From assembly GCA_034336665.1 (NCBI GenBank), contig JAPFBE010000003.1, positions 35,748,360 to 35,812,359 of the forward strand: 64,000 nucleotides of DNA, in the 5' to 3' direction. A program made the translations under genes and the position numbers. Of the stretch, positions 1-10,360 are shown piece by piece (positions within the stretch are counted from its first letter, which is position 1; the number at the start of each line of letters is the position of its first letter). The stretch is from Luscinia megarhynchos. Taxonomy: Eukaryota; Chordata; Aves; Passeriformes; Turdidae. The notes beneath the pieces were generated by a model. The model worked only from the letters and a program-made list of their open reading frames with translations. It was not told where the DNA came from and made no database searches.

Positions 1-690
1 AAAAAAGGATTCTGAGTACTTGAGGATATACTTCAGAACCTAGTAGTACAAAATGTTAAGTATTACTTAAGAATGAAGGCTTTTGAACAAATAACTTTGC
101 AGAGTGAATCAATTGACTAATCTTTATTAAGTCTTTAATTTTTCTGTGGATTTTATTTCTGATGAATCCTGTAATTGAGAGATTTTTATCAGATTAAGCT
201 TGGCCCTACAAGGCAAAAGTTCAAATTGTTTTTCACTGTCTAGCTGCTTTAAGAGGGCCTGGAGGTCAGTCATACCAGCAAAACATCTATCTGTGTCAGG
301 AGAATAAAGCTGACTTGAAAGTATTTTTGTAAAGATGTTATAATTGTCAAGAACCAGGTTTAACTGAGGAGTTTTACACACGTCTGAGTATCTTGCTATT
401 CACCAATGGTTTAGTCACATGTGATATTATTGAAAGGAGGTGCACAACAGCACATTTTCTCAAGGTAGAATGGCAGATTTTTCACCATTTGTAAATCTGA
501 AAACACATATCTTCAACTGTGATTTGCATGTGCACTGTATTTAGATAACATTTTTAAAATAACTTCAGTCCCTTTAGACAGATTTCTTTAAGTTCTATCA
601 AAGCTGGTGCCCTGAAAAAGAAATTGCTGGTTAGACCAATTAAGAAGAAACAATTGAACATCTCATAAACTGTAAAATAACTGAATAATT
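1..690. other. Unannotated AT-rich sequence
   Basis: I see no gene, transposon or long simple repeat here. The short minus-strand reading frame at 127-381 has no recognisable domain and is treated as chance. Confidence 0.6.
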
Positions 691-1345
691 TAGGTAGGAA
701 GAGACCTCTGGAGATTGAACCTATCGCTCTACTCAAAGCAGGTCCAATAAGATCTGCTAGCTTAAGAACTGTCAAACCAAGGATAGGAATTCCACAACTT
801 TTTTGAGCAAACAGTTGTAGTGTTAGACCATCCTCACAGTGAAAATATTTTGTGTGGTATCTGACTGGAATTCCCTGCACTGTCAAGTACTCTTGGCAGA
901 ATAGCCCCTGGTATTGATCTCTGAAAGATGCCACTTGTTTCCAGTTACATGCTGGACCTATGTCACTGACCACAATCCCTAGAGACTGCTAGTCCAGTGA
1001 ATTTTCCACATGTCTGATTCATTCACTTAATGCGACCAGATAGTAGTAGTGTGGCCATAGGCATGCTATGGAACACAGTGTCTAAGACCTTACTAAATTG
1101 AGGTATGTGACAGCCACTGCTCCTCCCCTGTCCAAAACACTAATCAAGTCATTTTAGAAGGCAGCCGGGTTGGTCAGCCCTGATTTAACCTTCTTAAAAT
1201 CCTTCTGCTGGTTCTAAGCCACCTCCTTGTCTTCCATGTTTTTGGAGGTCGTTTCTAGGAACATTTCCTCTACAACCTTCCCAGGAACAGAGCATGAGTT
1301 AAGGGTAATTGGTTGTGTGTAGTTCCTGGGTCCTCCTTCTTGCCC
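691..1345 (-). mobile_element. Old CR1 LINE fragment, minus strand, 3' region into ORF2
   Basis: Read on the plus strand, this is the antisense of a CR1 retrotransposon. It opens with a diverged form of the motif GGAAGGACCTCTGGAGATCA. Next come the 'CTGCTCAAAGCAGGTCC' block, a 'CTCCACAACT...GGGCAAAC' block and 'CACCCTCACAGTGAAAA'. Further in, 'CACAATCCCT', 'GTGTCTAAGACCTTACTAAATT' (read as the usual 'GTGTCAAAGGCTTTACTGAA'), 'AACCTTCCCAGGAACAGAGC' and 'GTTCCTGGGTCCTCCTTCTT' match the antisense of the CR1 reverse-transcriptase coding part in the right order. Many substitutions and small indels break the frame, so it cannot be active. The minus-strand frame at 554-973 overlaps it and is not a gene. 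Ends are approximate, and the subfamily was not assigned. Confidence 0.85.
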
Positions 1346-2977
1346 TTGTGTTTCTAGCCAATACTATTGTTAATGGAAATGTGTTCTTTTACCATCTGAG
1401 TGAAAATACTCCAAGAATTTTCCCTTGAGAGGAAGCCCTAACAGATGAAACTCCATTACAAAGGAGCATCATAAATGCAAAAAAGCTCCACCTCTCCATA
1501 TAGCAATGCAATTCTAAGTTCTATAGATGTATCCAAATTATTTGTGGAGGTTAAGCTAAAAAGACCTGCAAGCCCTTCAGAATGGTTTAGTGAACTACAT
1601 TGAAAATAATTTGATATCTTATTTATAAATAATTATATATTTAATATATAAATGATTATGTAGACTTTGTTTATAAATGTTTTGTGAATGTGAAACTGAA
1701 GTAAGAGGAGTAAAAGTGAAAATAATGGGGTTGAAAAGTCTGCTGGACAAAAATAACGCAAACAAAATTTTTAGATGAAACCTGGTTTTAGTACAATGTC
1801 TTTTCTTAAAATATAGATCTTTGAAGCTCTGTCTAATCTATGTAGAGAACCGTGTCTAAATAATTAGAGGATTTCTTAAAAAGAAGGCAGAAAAAAATAA
1901 TAACTTCTATTTAAGAATGAAAAACACTTGTGGTAACGATTTAGCTGTTTATTGCAAGATACTGAACTAATAACAGCAAAAAAGCTCAAGGCTAAAGTTA
2001 ATAAACAAACATTAATACTAAATTTAGAAAAAAAATACATAGCTTGCATACCACAACAATTTTAGTTTTCCCCATTTTTAAGAAAATATTGATTGCAGTG
2101 TATGTAGAGATGCATTTATTACAAACATTTTCAAACACATAATTTTCAAACAGAAGCTCTATTGGTAAGCTGAAAGGTTTGCAGACTGGATAAAACTGTT
2201 TGCTCTGCTTCCAGCAACTCGTTTGAAACATGTTCAGTAAATGTATAGCTGTCACTGTGAATATATCTTGCATTCCAATCAGAACCTGAGGCAGGGAAAA
2301 TTCCCTCTCATATTAAGGCTTATTGGCATAGCCCATCCTTTTCAGTACTTAGGACTGAAATTACTGTCCTAAGAGAAACCACTGAAAAGATAATTGTTCA
2401 ATAGGCCAGTCAACCTACAATATGTCAGGAATGTACTTCTAAAATTAATTTTACCTTGTCCTATTAAGTAGTTATCCTTTCATGAGAGAGCTGTTTGAAT
2501 CTCACTTGACTTACTGCTCATTTACATGATGAAAAATAGGAACGTGTAGGAATTTGTAAATCTGTTCAAGGGCAAGTGGTACTGCAGTAAAAGTAGGGTT
2601 GAGAAGCAGAACAGTGGCAGTACCCTTCAAATGTAACCCTCACAGCAATTCATCCAAATAATACAATGACTGTAGATCTCTGAATACGCTATTGAGGAAT
2701 CAGTTGCTGCTTTTATATCTTATGGCCCCATTAATTGAAAATGCAGTGACTATAGACATAATTTAAGTGAAACATGCCTGAAAAGAGTAGAAAGAATTCA
2801 GCAGGTATAAGTAAATAAAAAGATGAAGACACGAATTCTTTTCTTTTCTACTCTTAAATTCCCATGAAGAAAATGCCAGATTTCAAAGAGATCTTGAGCT
2901 TAAGACAGTGTAAACATAGCAAGAATTTAAACCTCAGAGATAAAGCTTGGCAAATCCAAGCTAAAGTAACTGTATTT
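1346..2977. other. Unannotated AT-rich sequence
   Basis: There is no supported gene. A very AT-rich patch lies near 1605-1670 (runs of TTTATAAATAATTATATAT type). The minus-strand frame at 1998-2273 has no family resemblance. Confidence 0.6.
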
Positions 2978-3030
2978 AAAAAAACAAACAAACAAACAAA
3001 AAACAAACAAAAAACCAAACCCACCAAAAA
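2978..3030. repeat. A-rich (CAAA)n low-complexity tract
   Basis: Repeated AAAC/CAAA units on the plus strand grade into CCAAACCC. Reading frames on both strands across it (2854-3046) are artefacts of the tract. Confidence 0.9.
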
Positions 3031-3664
3031 CCTCAACACAGATTAATAAAAGTTAAGACAGTTAAATTTAATCAAGATGAACGATCATCAAGTAAAAGTA
3101 TTCCAATGATTCAGAATGCTGAAAAAAATTTTAGTTACATAACTACCTTTTTTGGTTTTCAGTTCAACCCTAGGAGAAGTGCATTTAACTCAAGCTTAGT
3201 CTGTGGGGTACAATGCAGCCTAACACAGATAAAACAAAAATCACAGTATATGTACTAGGATACATGTCCTTTTCAAGGCAAGACATGGAGGTAAACAAAA
3301 AGATTGAACAAATTTGAAATTTATTTAGCAAAACAGGCCATGTTAGGCTAACTCAGTGTACTAAATAACTTCTTTTTTTTTCTTTTAGAGGGGAGAAATA
3401 AAAGGGATCTTGCCAATCTATATAAAGAACCATAGAAGTAGTTATGGATAGACAGAACCTCTGGCATCATCTGGTCCATCTGGTTTAATTTAGATGGGGT
3501 TGCTGAAAGACTTTGGTGAAATTTTTCATAAAATTCCACTTGCAGAAGATGAAGAGGATGAAGTCTGTCAATTAACTGTAGGTATGGATCTTACTACAGA
3601 GATAGTAACAACAGGCAGTGATGAAGCAGAAAGTCTAAGATGGGAGGGGTATTCCTCCAGGATG
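3031..3664. other. Unannotated sequence upstream of an old CR1
   Basis: The part from about 3440 could be further 5' extension of the CR1 remnant that starts near 3665, but I could not align it with confidence. No gene is visible. Confidence 0.5.
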
Positions 3665-3960
3665 AACTAGAGGATCAGTATTCTCAAATACCTTAATGCA
3701 TGAGAGAGTGCTAATGAAATTTATCCATGACACAAAGTCCAGAGGAATCATGAACAACAGAAGTGGTGTATGCCCTTAATGAATGAAGGGATAAAATAGC
3801 ATAAAAAGTGCGTGGTGAGATATCATGGGATTAATAAAAGTATTTTTTACAACGAATTGCAAATTATTTGCACATATATAAAAAGAAAATTCTGGTTATT
3901 TCACAGGACTGTGAGTCACCTATACAATGCAGCTATGAAAAGTGTAAAGATGGGGGAAGC
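3665..3960 (+). mobile_element. Very old CR1-type LINE remnant, plus strand
   Basis: Several short blocks occur in the order expected for the C-terminal end of CR1 ORF2. 'AATACCTTAATGCATGAGAG' resembles 'CATCTTCATTAATGACCTGG'. 'AAATTTATCCATGACACAAA' resembles 'AAGTTTGCAGATGACACAAA'. 'AAAAGTGCGTGGTGAGATATC' resembles 'AAAGTGCAAGGTCATGCA', followed by 'ATTAATAAAAG'. 'TTCACAGGACTGTGAGTCACC' resembles 'ATCACAGGATGACTATGAGCC', followed by 'AATGCAGCTATGAAAA'. The 69-codon frame at 3812-4021 is a relic of this element, not a gene. Divergence is high and boundaries are approximate. Confidence 0.6.
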
Positions 3961-4662
3961 TGCTGAGTTATTTGCTGATGGCTTAGTAGATGAAGATGAT
4001 GGCTCAAGAAAAATGTGGTAAAATTGTTAATATACAATAAGATCCTCAGAATGAAGAGCAAGCTACAAGGATTTGAATAAGCATTTCAAACAATTTCCCT
4101 TCATACTGGATTATATCAAGTACACAAGTGTTCTTGATAAGGGCAATTTTTTTGATTGTTTAAAACTAATTAAAAAATGAAAAAAATGTCCAATATGTAT
4201 GGTGTCTCAAACTGCTCATATGCTCAGAGGTCAACAGCTGTAATGCAGGATAGTGAGTAGAAAATAGCAGGGGAGAGCCTTCACAAAAACATCCACAAAA
4301 AGCATTAAAACGTGATTAGAACAGCTGCTCTAATTGTACATGAGAGATTTCTTCAGAAATAATGAAGAGCTTGTGAGATATGATCGGGTTTAATTTGGAT
4401 TGTACTTAAACCTGTGGGGCTGTATCAGATTTCTCAGTATTGAGTAGCAGTGAATGAAAATGAAATCCGTGCAGAGTGCAATGGCTGTGCACTGTATTCA
4501 AAAGAATTTGCTCACCTTAGACACTGGCTAATGTAATTGTAGAAATATCCCAACAGAAAACAGAGGATATGCATAGATCACAGGAGCTTTGGATCAGGCA
4601 TGAGGGACTAGTTTTACAGGAGGTAGAAAAGCAGATAAATGGAATAACAAAACCAATTGGGA
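3961..4662. other. Unannotated AT-rich sequence
   Basis: No gene or recognised repeat. It lies directly downstream of the CR1 remnant and could hold more of its decayed 3' part, which I could not align. Confidence 0.5.
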
Positions 4663-4688
4663 ACTGTTTGTACAGACTGTTTGTACAG
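4663..4688. repeat. 13-bp perfect tandem duplication
   Basis: ACTGTTTGTACAG occurs twice without a gap. A second small duplication (TTCATCTAG, two copies) follows within 30 bases. Confidence 0.9.
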
Positions 4689-4910
4689 CTTCATCTAGGA
4701 ATGTTTTCATCTAGATCTTCTGCTTCTGCTCTGAGTGGGGCTTAATTACACAGGAGTGCTTGGCCTGGTGCTGTCGATACAAGCTGCCTCTGGCAGCAAC
4801 AGGCTCCACTCTGAAGCAAAGATGCCTCCTCCATCCCACTCCCTGCTGCCTGGGCTTTTCCTTGGACTTCCTTCAGCTAAACACTGGGTAGCTCTGATCC
4901 TATTTATCCT

Positions 4911-4959
4911 CTGTGATCAGAGAAGATCACAGCCTGAAGTGGTTTGTATAACTTCAGGC
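4911..4959. repeat. Two adjacent short hairpins (inverted repeats)
   Basis: CTGTGATC pairs with GATCACAG across a 6-nt loop (4911-4918 with 4925-4932). GCCTGAAGT pairs with ACTTCAGGC across a 10-nt loop (4932-4940 with 4951-4959). Both stems are perfect and share one base. No function is known. Confidence 0.8.
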
Positions 4960-5165
4960 CCCAGTGTAAATACAAGTGTGGCAACAGTGTGAAAGCTGAT
5001 GGCAAACATTTCTGGTAGATTCTTTTGGTGTTCTCTTTTATCAATAAAACCAAAGTATGCATGTACAACCCCTGAAAATATCTTTCTCTTATCCTCTAAA
5101 AGACTTATTTCCTCAGAAATTCCCCCTGTCACGATTAGGAGAAACTGCTGCAGGCATTAATACCA
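4960..5165. other. Unannotated sequence
   Basis: Small minus-strand frame at 4917-5132 without recognisable content. Nothing else is seen. Confidence 0.5.
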
Positions 5166-5268
5166 CTAAAACAAACAAATGAAAATCCTAACCTGACCCT
5201 CTTTCCCCTCCAAAAACCCCAAACAAACCAACTAAAAAACCACAAGAAAACAAAACTCTAAACAAACT
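5166..5268. repeat. A/C-rich low-complexity tract
   Basis: Mixed AAAC, CCAAAC and AAAACCAC words on the plus strand, interrupted by unique bases. The same type recurs in the window at 2978, 26766, 46334 and 48332. Confidence 0.7.
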
Positions 5269-8200
5269 GGAAGAGCAGAAATCCTGCTAAATGAGGAAAG
5301 ACTGTCATTAACATTTACAGAGTGCAAGATACATAACACATGTAAAACTATTTCATGGTTCTCCAACAGATAAGAAAACCTCAGATAGTAATACATCTTT
5401 AAGGGTTATACTTACTGTTGAGTGGGAATTCACAGTACTGCTGGGCAATGAATTAGAACAGGACTGTTGAGATCATTTCCCTCTTCCCTGAGAAAGAAAA
5501 CTAAGCAAAACTGTTATGACTCATAAATATTTAATTTTTATAGAAGAGTGGCTTGGTTTTAAAATTAAATCCACAATGCTTAAATTCTATTAATAAGTTA
5601 CATTGCTATCTCTCTTCCAGAAATGATTGGACATTTTCTGGTGGGACCCATTTTAAGTCAGGAAGTTCAGATTCACTGAATCGAAGCGTGTTGATGTCAA
5701 AAAAAACATTTGTCAAAACTCGGCAGATTTCTGATGGGGAAAAAGTACCCTGGCTTTCTGCCAGCTTGCCTGATTGCCTTCATCACTGTATGGCTTCTTT
5801 CCCTGACAGAGAATTTTGGAGCCAGACCTCTATATGTGCCTATTTTCTTGCATTTAATAGCATCAGCCCCTCCTCTGCCATTTCAGGTTCAAGGCTTGCC
5901 ATTGAAGAAAGCTGAGTGCTCAGGTAGCAAATAATCTAGAAAAGCAGTCAGCCAGGGAGATTTGCTCTCAGCAACCTGGCAGTCAAAGCACCTGAGTGTT
6001 TATTGAATGGGGAGCCAGAGAGCCTTCAGAATTAATAGGGAGTTCAAGAAACCAGAAAACCAGGGTGTGAATTACCAGCACAGTCCCAAATCTATCACTC
6101 TTCATATACCACTTTGTGCACTGCAAAGGTGGGAAACCTGAGTTCAAAAAACCTCTTTGCACTAAAATTTCAGGCCTCTCAGCTGCCTGATTGAGATTTC
6201 TAGGAAACTTCTAAGCTTCAGAAGCTAAATTTTAGGAAAAAACCCCACCATTTAATCTGTGATACATGTGGAAATCACAAGTGCTCTGTTTGTTTCAGGA
6301 ATAATTTTGGTGTATCAGACCCATGATTCACTGAGAAACAAAAGCAGTGCCTAAATTCATGGGAACATGAGAAACCACACTACAGAAAAGAATTATAATC
6401 TATTTTTTTGAACATATAAGACTTGTTTATAGTAATCTGAGATTAAACTGTCAATAAAAAGCTTAATTTCCATTAACTATTCTATCTTTCATTGATAGTG
6501 GTAAGATTTATAGCCCAATATTGAAAAAAAAAATTATTGCCTTTGGATATTTTTTACATGTTTATTTGATTATTAAGTAGAGTGATGAATTTTTAAAAAA
6601 AGAATCAGTTTCAGATGATAATTCCATGACTATCATTAACAAGATCTTGACTGGAATTTGTGGACTGAATCTGAACAGTACCGTGAAAAAAGTTATTTTT
6701 CAAAACTGAAGCACTATCAAACTCATCCCATATTTCTAATCAAAATATCCAATATCAGGGTTTTCTATTTAACAAAACTGAGAATATATTCCGTAGTATG
6801 TACATAGAGTGATTTTTCATGTCTGAGTCAAGCAGACCCTAAAACCTTACTTGACCAGGGCTTAATAGCCTCAGTCCTGTACAGCAGAAGACAAGGGATG
6901 CACAACAATTTCTGCCAATGTGAGGGAAGTTAAAATTGCTCAATCTTAAAGAAAATTTTGCTGATATTTCAGCTCCACTCCTAAATTCAAAACAACTCAG
7001 TATTTCATGTGTTTAGCCCCTTTTAAACCTAGCTCTCATTTTCAGTGTGGTTACATTATACGTAGTTACATGTAGCTATTGCTCTAGCAGAAGACCAGCC
7101 AAGAAGAGTCTAGGAATGGTTTAACTTAAAATATTCAAAAGCCTGAATGACAGACAGTCTTTGAAAATGCTTTCTTAGGATTCAATAGAAAAATGAAGCT
7201 ATGGAGTTAAAATGTATTTGCTAGTCATTTTTGTAAGTAAATGTGTGATAGTTTTGTTGGTTTCGGGAGAGAGATTACAAGTATATAATGAGCTAAAAAC
7301 TCCCTTTTTTGTTCACTGACTTTGGAGAAATTCTACTTGGTGCTTTATCCTTGAAATTACAAATTTACTAGCTAACAGGGCACAGAATGGAACATCACGA
7401 AGGCTTGTCTGACTTAACTTATATTTCACCAGTAAAACCTCTGTCTGACAGATGAAGTGATTTGGGGATAAAGGAATCTTTTTCATAGCAGGCTTCTTCA
7501 GACATCAAGATAAGTTGATATTTTTGACTTCAGTGTTCAGAAATTGGGAGGCTCCATCAGCAAGGAAATGACCCTCTAATCTGTTAGGGTATGATCCTTA
7601 TAGCAACATCTTACAGCTATGTGCATGGATTCTTTTTGTTTCACAAGAAACCAGGCAAGGACACAGCATTTATTAGCAATTCATTTTGAATAGTCATCTC
7701 TCCTGAAAGTACCACCCAATATAAAAATCTTTCTTCTGGAATGCAGTCCTGTCATGAGTCAGACTGGAGGAGTTCCCCTTATGACCCCAAGGCAAACCAC
7801 ACTGGATATTGACTCTGTTCAGTCATCTCCCTGGTAATCTTCAAAATTATGCTTGCATGAGTTCCAGTTGGTGCCTGAAATGTCCGCTTCTTGATGCAAG
7901 TTTCTGGTTTGCTGAGCTACCTGAAATAGGGCTGTTCAGTGGTCTGGACTTTGTATCTTCCTTTCCATCACAAGCTTTCAGTACACAAAATAGTTTTTGG
8001 GTGCCTGTGTGTAAGAAGCTCTGTGATAAGATGACTTTTCACTATTCGGTAAAATACTGTGAATTGTGCTTACACTAAAGAAATCAAGAATGAGGTTAGA
8101 TATTATCACCCTTAGTGTTCAATAGAGTATCAATGGGACAAGCTGTGAGATAAACTGTAATGGAAAATGAGGGAATAAGGTTGTGCATCAGAGAACTATT

Positions 8201-8969
8201 TCTGTGAATATATGTTGTGGAAAAGTTTTCTGGAAAATAGCTGGTTTTCATCCAGGCTAGCTGAAAAATAGCATGAACCCTTTAGTCAGGAAAACCTACT
8301 CACTGAAGGCTGTGTTTTTGTGAGAGATAAGCACGGTCTGGAATGATGTTCAAGCAGAAGACTACAGCCAGTAAGTGGAAATTTTGCAACTGTTACCACA
8401 AAGGATAATGATCTCATCAGATGTTTGGTAGGACTAGGATTTGTCAGCACTTACATGTGAAATTTTCAGAGAAACTAAAGTAATAGAAAGTGGAAGCAAT
8501 GATATAGCAGCTGGCACTGATTCATTTAAGTCTGATCTACTTGGAAAATTAATTCAGGCTGAGCTACGATATAAAACAGTGATTGCAAATTAACTGCTTT
8601 TGACCTCCTGAGCAGGGTCTCAGAACCCTGCAGAACTTTAGATATTCACACTGAATCACTTATTTAGGCTTCCTTTAATAATCAATTTCTGGTATATGAT
8701 TCATCTTATTCTAAAGGTAGAAATCTAAATTGGGGCATATAAATCACATCTGCTGGGCGTCTCTATCTTCCTATTTGACTGTAAAGATGACTCGTTTGAT
8801 TATAAACATCTCAGCTGTAGATGTCTGAAGCTAAATGAAATGAATCACATCCTCTTACTTTAAAATAAGGGTCTTTATTCCAAATTACACACTTCAGAAT
8901 TGAGAATATGGGCATCAACACAAGAAGTCAATCATAAATTCGAAATTAACCTCCCACGTTAAGGGAGGC
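5269..8969. other. Unannotated sequence, about 3.7 kb
   Basis: No exon or transposon is recognised. The largest plus-strand frame (5553-5915, 120 codons) overlaps another open frame at 5710-5934, shows no domain, and has ordinary non-coding composition. A 6-bp hairpin (CCTCCC/GGGAGG) sits at 8950-8968. Confidence 0.6.
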
Positions 8970-9002
8970 CTTTTCATTGAGTTAAGGTCTTTTCATTGAG
9001 TT
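8970..9002. repeat. 19-bp-spaced direct duplication
   Basis: CTTTTCATTGAGTT occurs at 8970-8983 and again at 8989-9002. Each copy is preceded by related AAGG sequence, which points to a local tandem duplication. Confidence 0.85.
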
Positions 9003-9484
9003 GATAGCATGCTACTTATGTTAAGAGGCAAGATGAGACCCTGTGCAGTCATGGTTTCAAGGCTGCATTTAATCCATTACTACAGTTTATGTTGTGTAAA
9101 GGCATGAAACACTACGATAAAAAAAGTAAAATACCCATAATTAATATAGTCATATTCAGCTGGCAGTATAACTAGTCAGGCTGAACAAGATAGTATCTAC
9201 TCTAATTTGCCACTTCCCAACATTCATAAATTCCTACTAAATTGCCTTACCGTGAAACATTGCTGCTTTTCTTGATTGATAATAGGAGTTCAGAGAAAAT
9301 GTGATTTACTGACGTGAAAAAGAAGCTTTCTTTGATGAACTGGATTCTTACTTATCTTCTTGTTCCATTTATTGGCTAGAAATTTTGGTAATAACATTAC
9401 TTCACAGTATTTAACAAATGGGGGGTTTGTATTATACAAAGAGAAGCTGCCTGTTAGTGCCACAGTGAATGTGTGGGGTGGTTG
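9003..9484. other. Unannotated sequence
   Basis: Nothing recognised. The minus-strand frame 9290-9682 runs into antisense CR1 sequence and is not a gene. Confidence 0.5.
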
Positions 9485-9964
9485 TGGGCAGCTGTGCTGC
9501 CATACAAAGGGACCTTGGAGAAATAGGCTAACAGAAAACTTATGAAGGTTTCTTAAAAAAGGGAAGTGCCATGTCCTGGACCTGGGAAGGAACAGCTCCA
9601 CATGCTGGGGGCTGAACAGCTGGAAAGCAGCTTGGCAGAAAAAGGCCCTGATGGTTGTGGTCACCAGTAAAACATAAGCCAATAATGTGACCTTGTGGCA
9701 AAGGCAAACATTCTAATAGGCTGCATTAAACAGCCCACTATCACCAGGTCAATGGAGGGGGTCCCTCACCTTACTCAGCATTGGTGAGGCTACACCTGGA
9801 GTACAGCATCCAGTTCTGGGCTCATCAGTGCAAAGGAAACCCCATGGATATACTGGGCAGAGTCCAGAGAAGAGACATGTAGATGACTGGGGGACTGAAC
9901 CATCTCTCCTGTGAGGGAAAACTGGGGCTTTTCAGCTTGGAGAAGTCTCAGGAGGACCTTATCA
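9485..9964 (+). mobile_element. CR1 LINE fragment, plus strand, end of ORF2 and start of 3' region
   Basis: Blocks characteristic of CR1 occur in order. 'GGGACCTTGGAGAAATAGGC' and 'ACAGAAAACTTATGAAG' come first, then 'GGGAAGTGCCATGTCCTGGA'. 'GGCTGCATTAAACAG' follows, then 'GGTGAGGCTACACCTGGAGT', 'CCAGTTCTGGGC', 'GAGTCCAGAGAAG', 'CCATCTCTCCTGTGAGG', and finally 'GGGGCTTTTCAGCTTGGAGA' and 'GGAGGACCTTATC'. Frameshifts and stops show it is dead. It stops abruptly before the usual 3' end, where an oppositely oriented CR1 tail begins. Confidence 0.92.
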
Positions 9965-10000
9965 CAGAATCATCAAGATTAGAAAAGACCATACATCTAT
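9965..10000 (-). mobile_element. Short CR1 3'-end fragment, minus strand
   Basis: 'CACAGAATCATCAAGATTAG' followed by 'AAAAGACCAT' is the antisense of the CR1 3' terminus (usual form: AGAATCAT, AGGTTGGAAAAGACC). Only about 35 bases are recognisable. It abuts the plus-strand CR1 fragment ending near 9964, with no spacer. Confidence 0.7.
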
Positions 10001-10334
10001 AATGATTAAAGCTGAGTTTTTTTCTAAATGTCTTTCTTGATCCTCTAAATCAAGAGAAAAACTAACAAACAAAACACTTGCTTTTTAATGTCTTTAATAT
10101 GTCATCATTTAAGGACTAAAAACCTATGGCAGATCCTTTACCAGGCCCTGCTCTCCTCTCTGCTCATTATTTGTTTTGACTTTGAACTCTATGGTGACAC
10201 TTGTGTGATAACCTGAATGTCATCCATGACCTTAATGGTCCTTACACAGATCCATGTGTAGGAAAAACCATTTTGATTCCTATGACATATATCACTGAGA
10301 TAACTGAGAGTTTATAAAGTAAATGATGAATGAC
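10001..10334. other. Unannotated sequence
   Basis: No gene or repeat recognised. Confidence 0.5.
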
Positions 10335-10360
10335 TTTCCTAAATAGTTTTCCTAAATAGT
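10335..10360. repeat. 13-bp tandem duplication
   Basis: TTTCCTAAATAGT occurs twice in direct succession, followed by a partial third start (TTTCT). Confidence 0.85.

Noticed and set aside
554..973. 139-codon minus-strand open frame
   Set aside because: It partly overlaps the old CR1 copy beginning at 691 and reads no recognisable CR1 protein. The remainder shows no domain.
9290..9682. 130-codon minus-strand open frame
   Set aside because: Its upstream half is antisense to a plus-strand CR1 fragment, so it is a by-product of the transposon.
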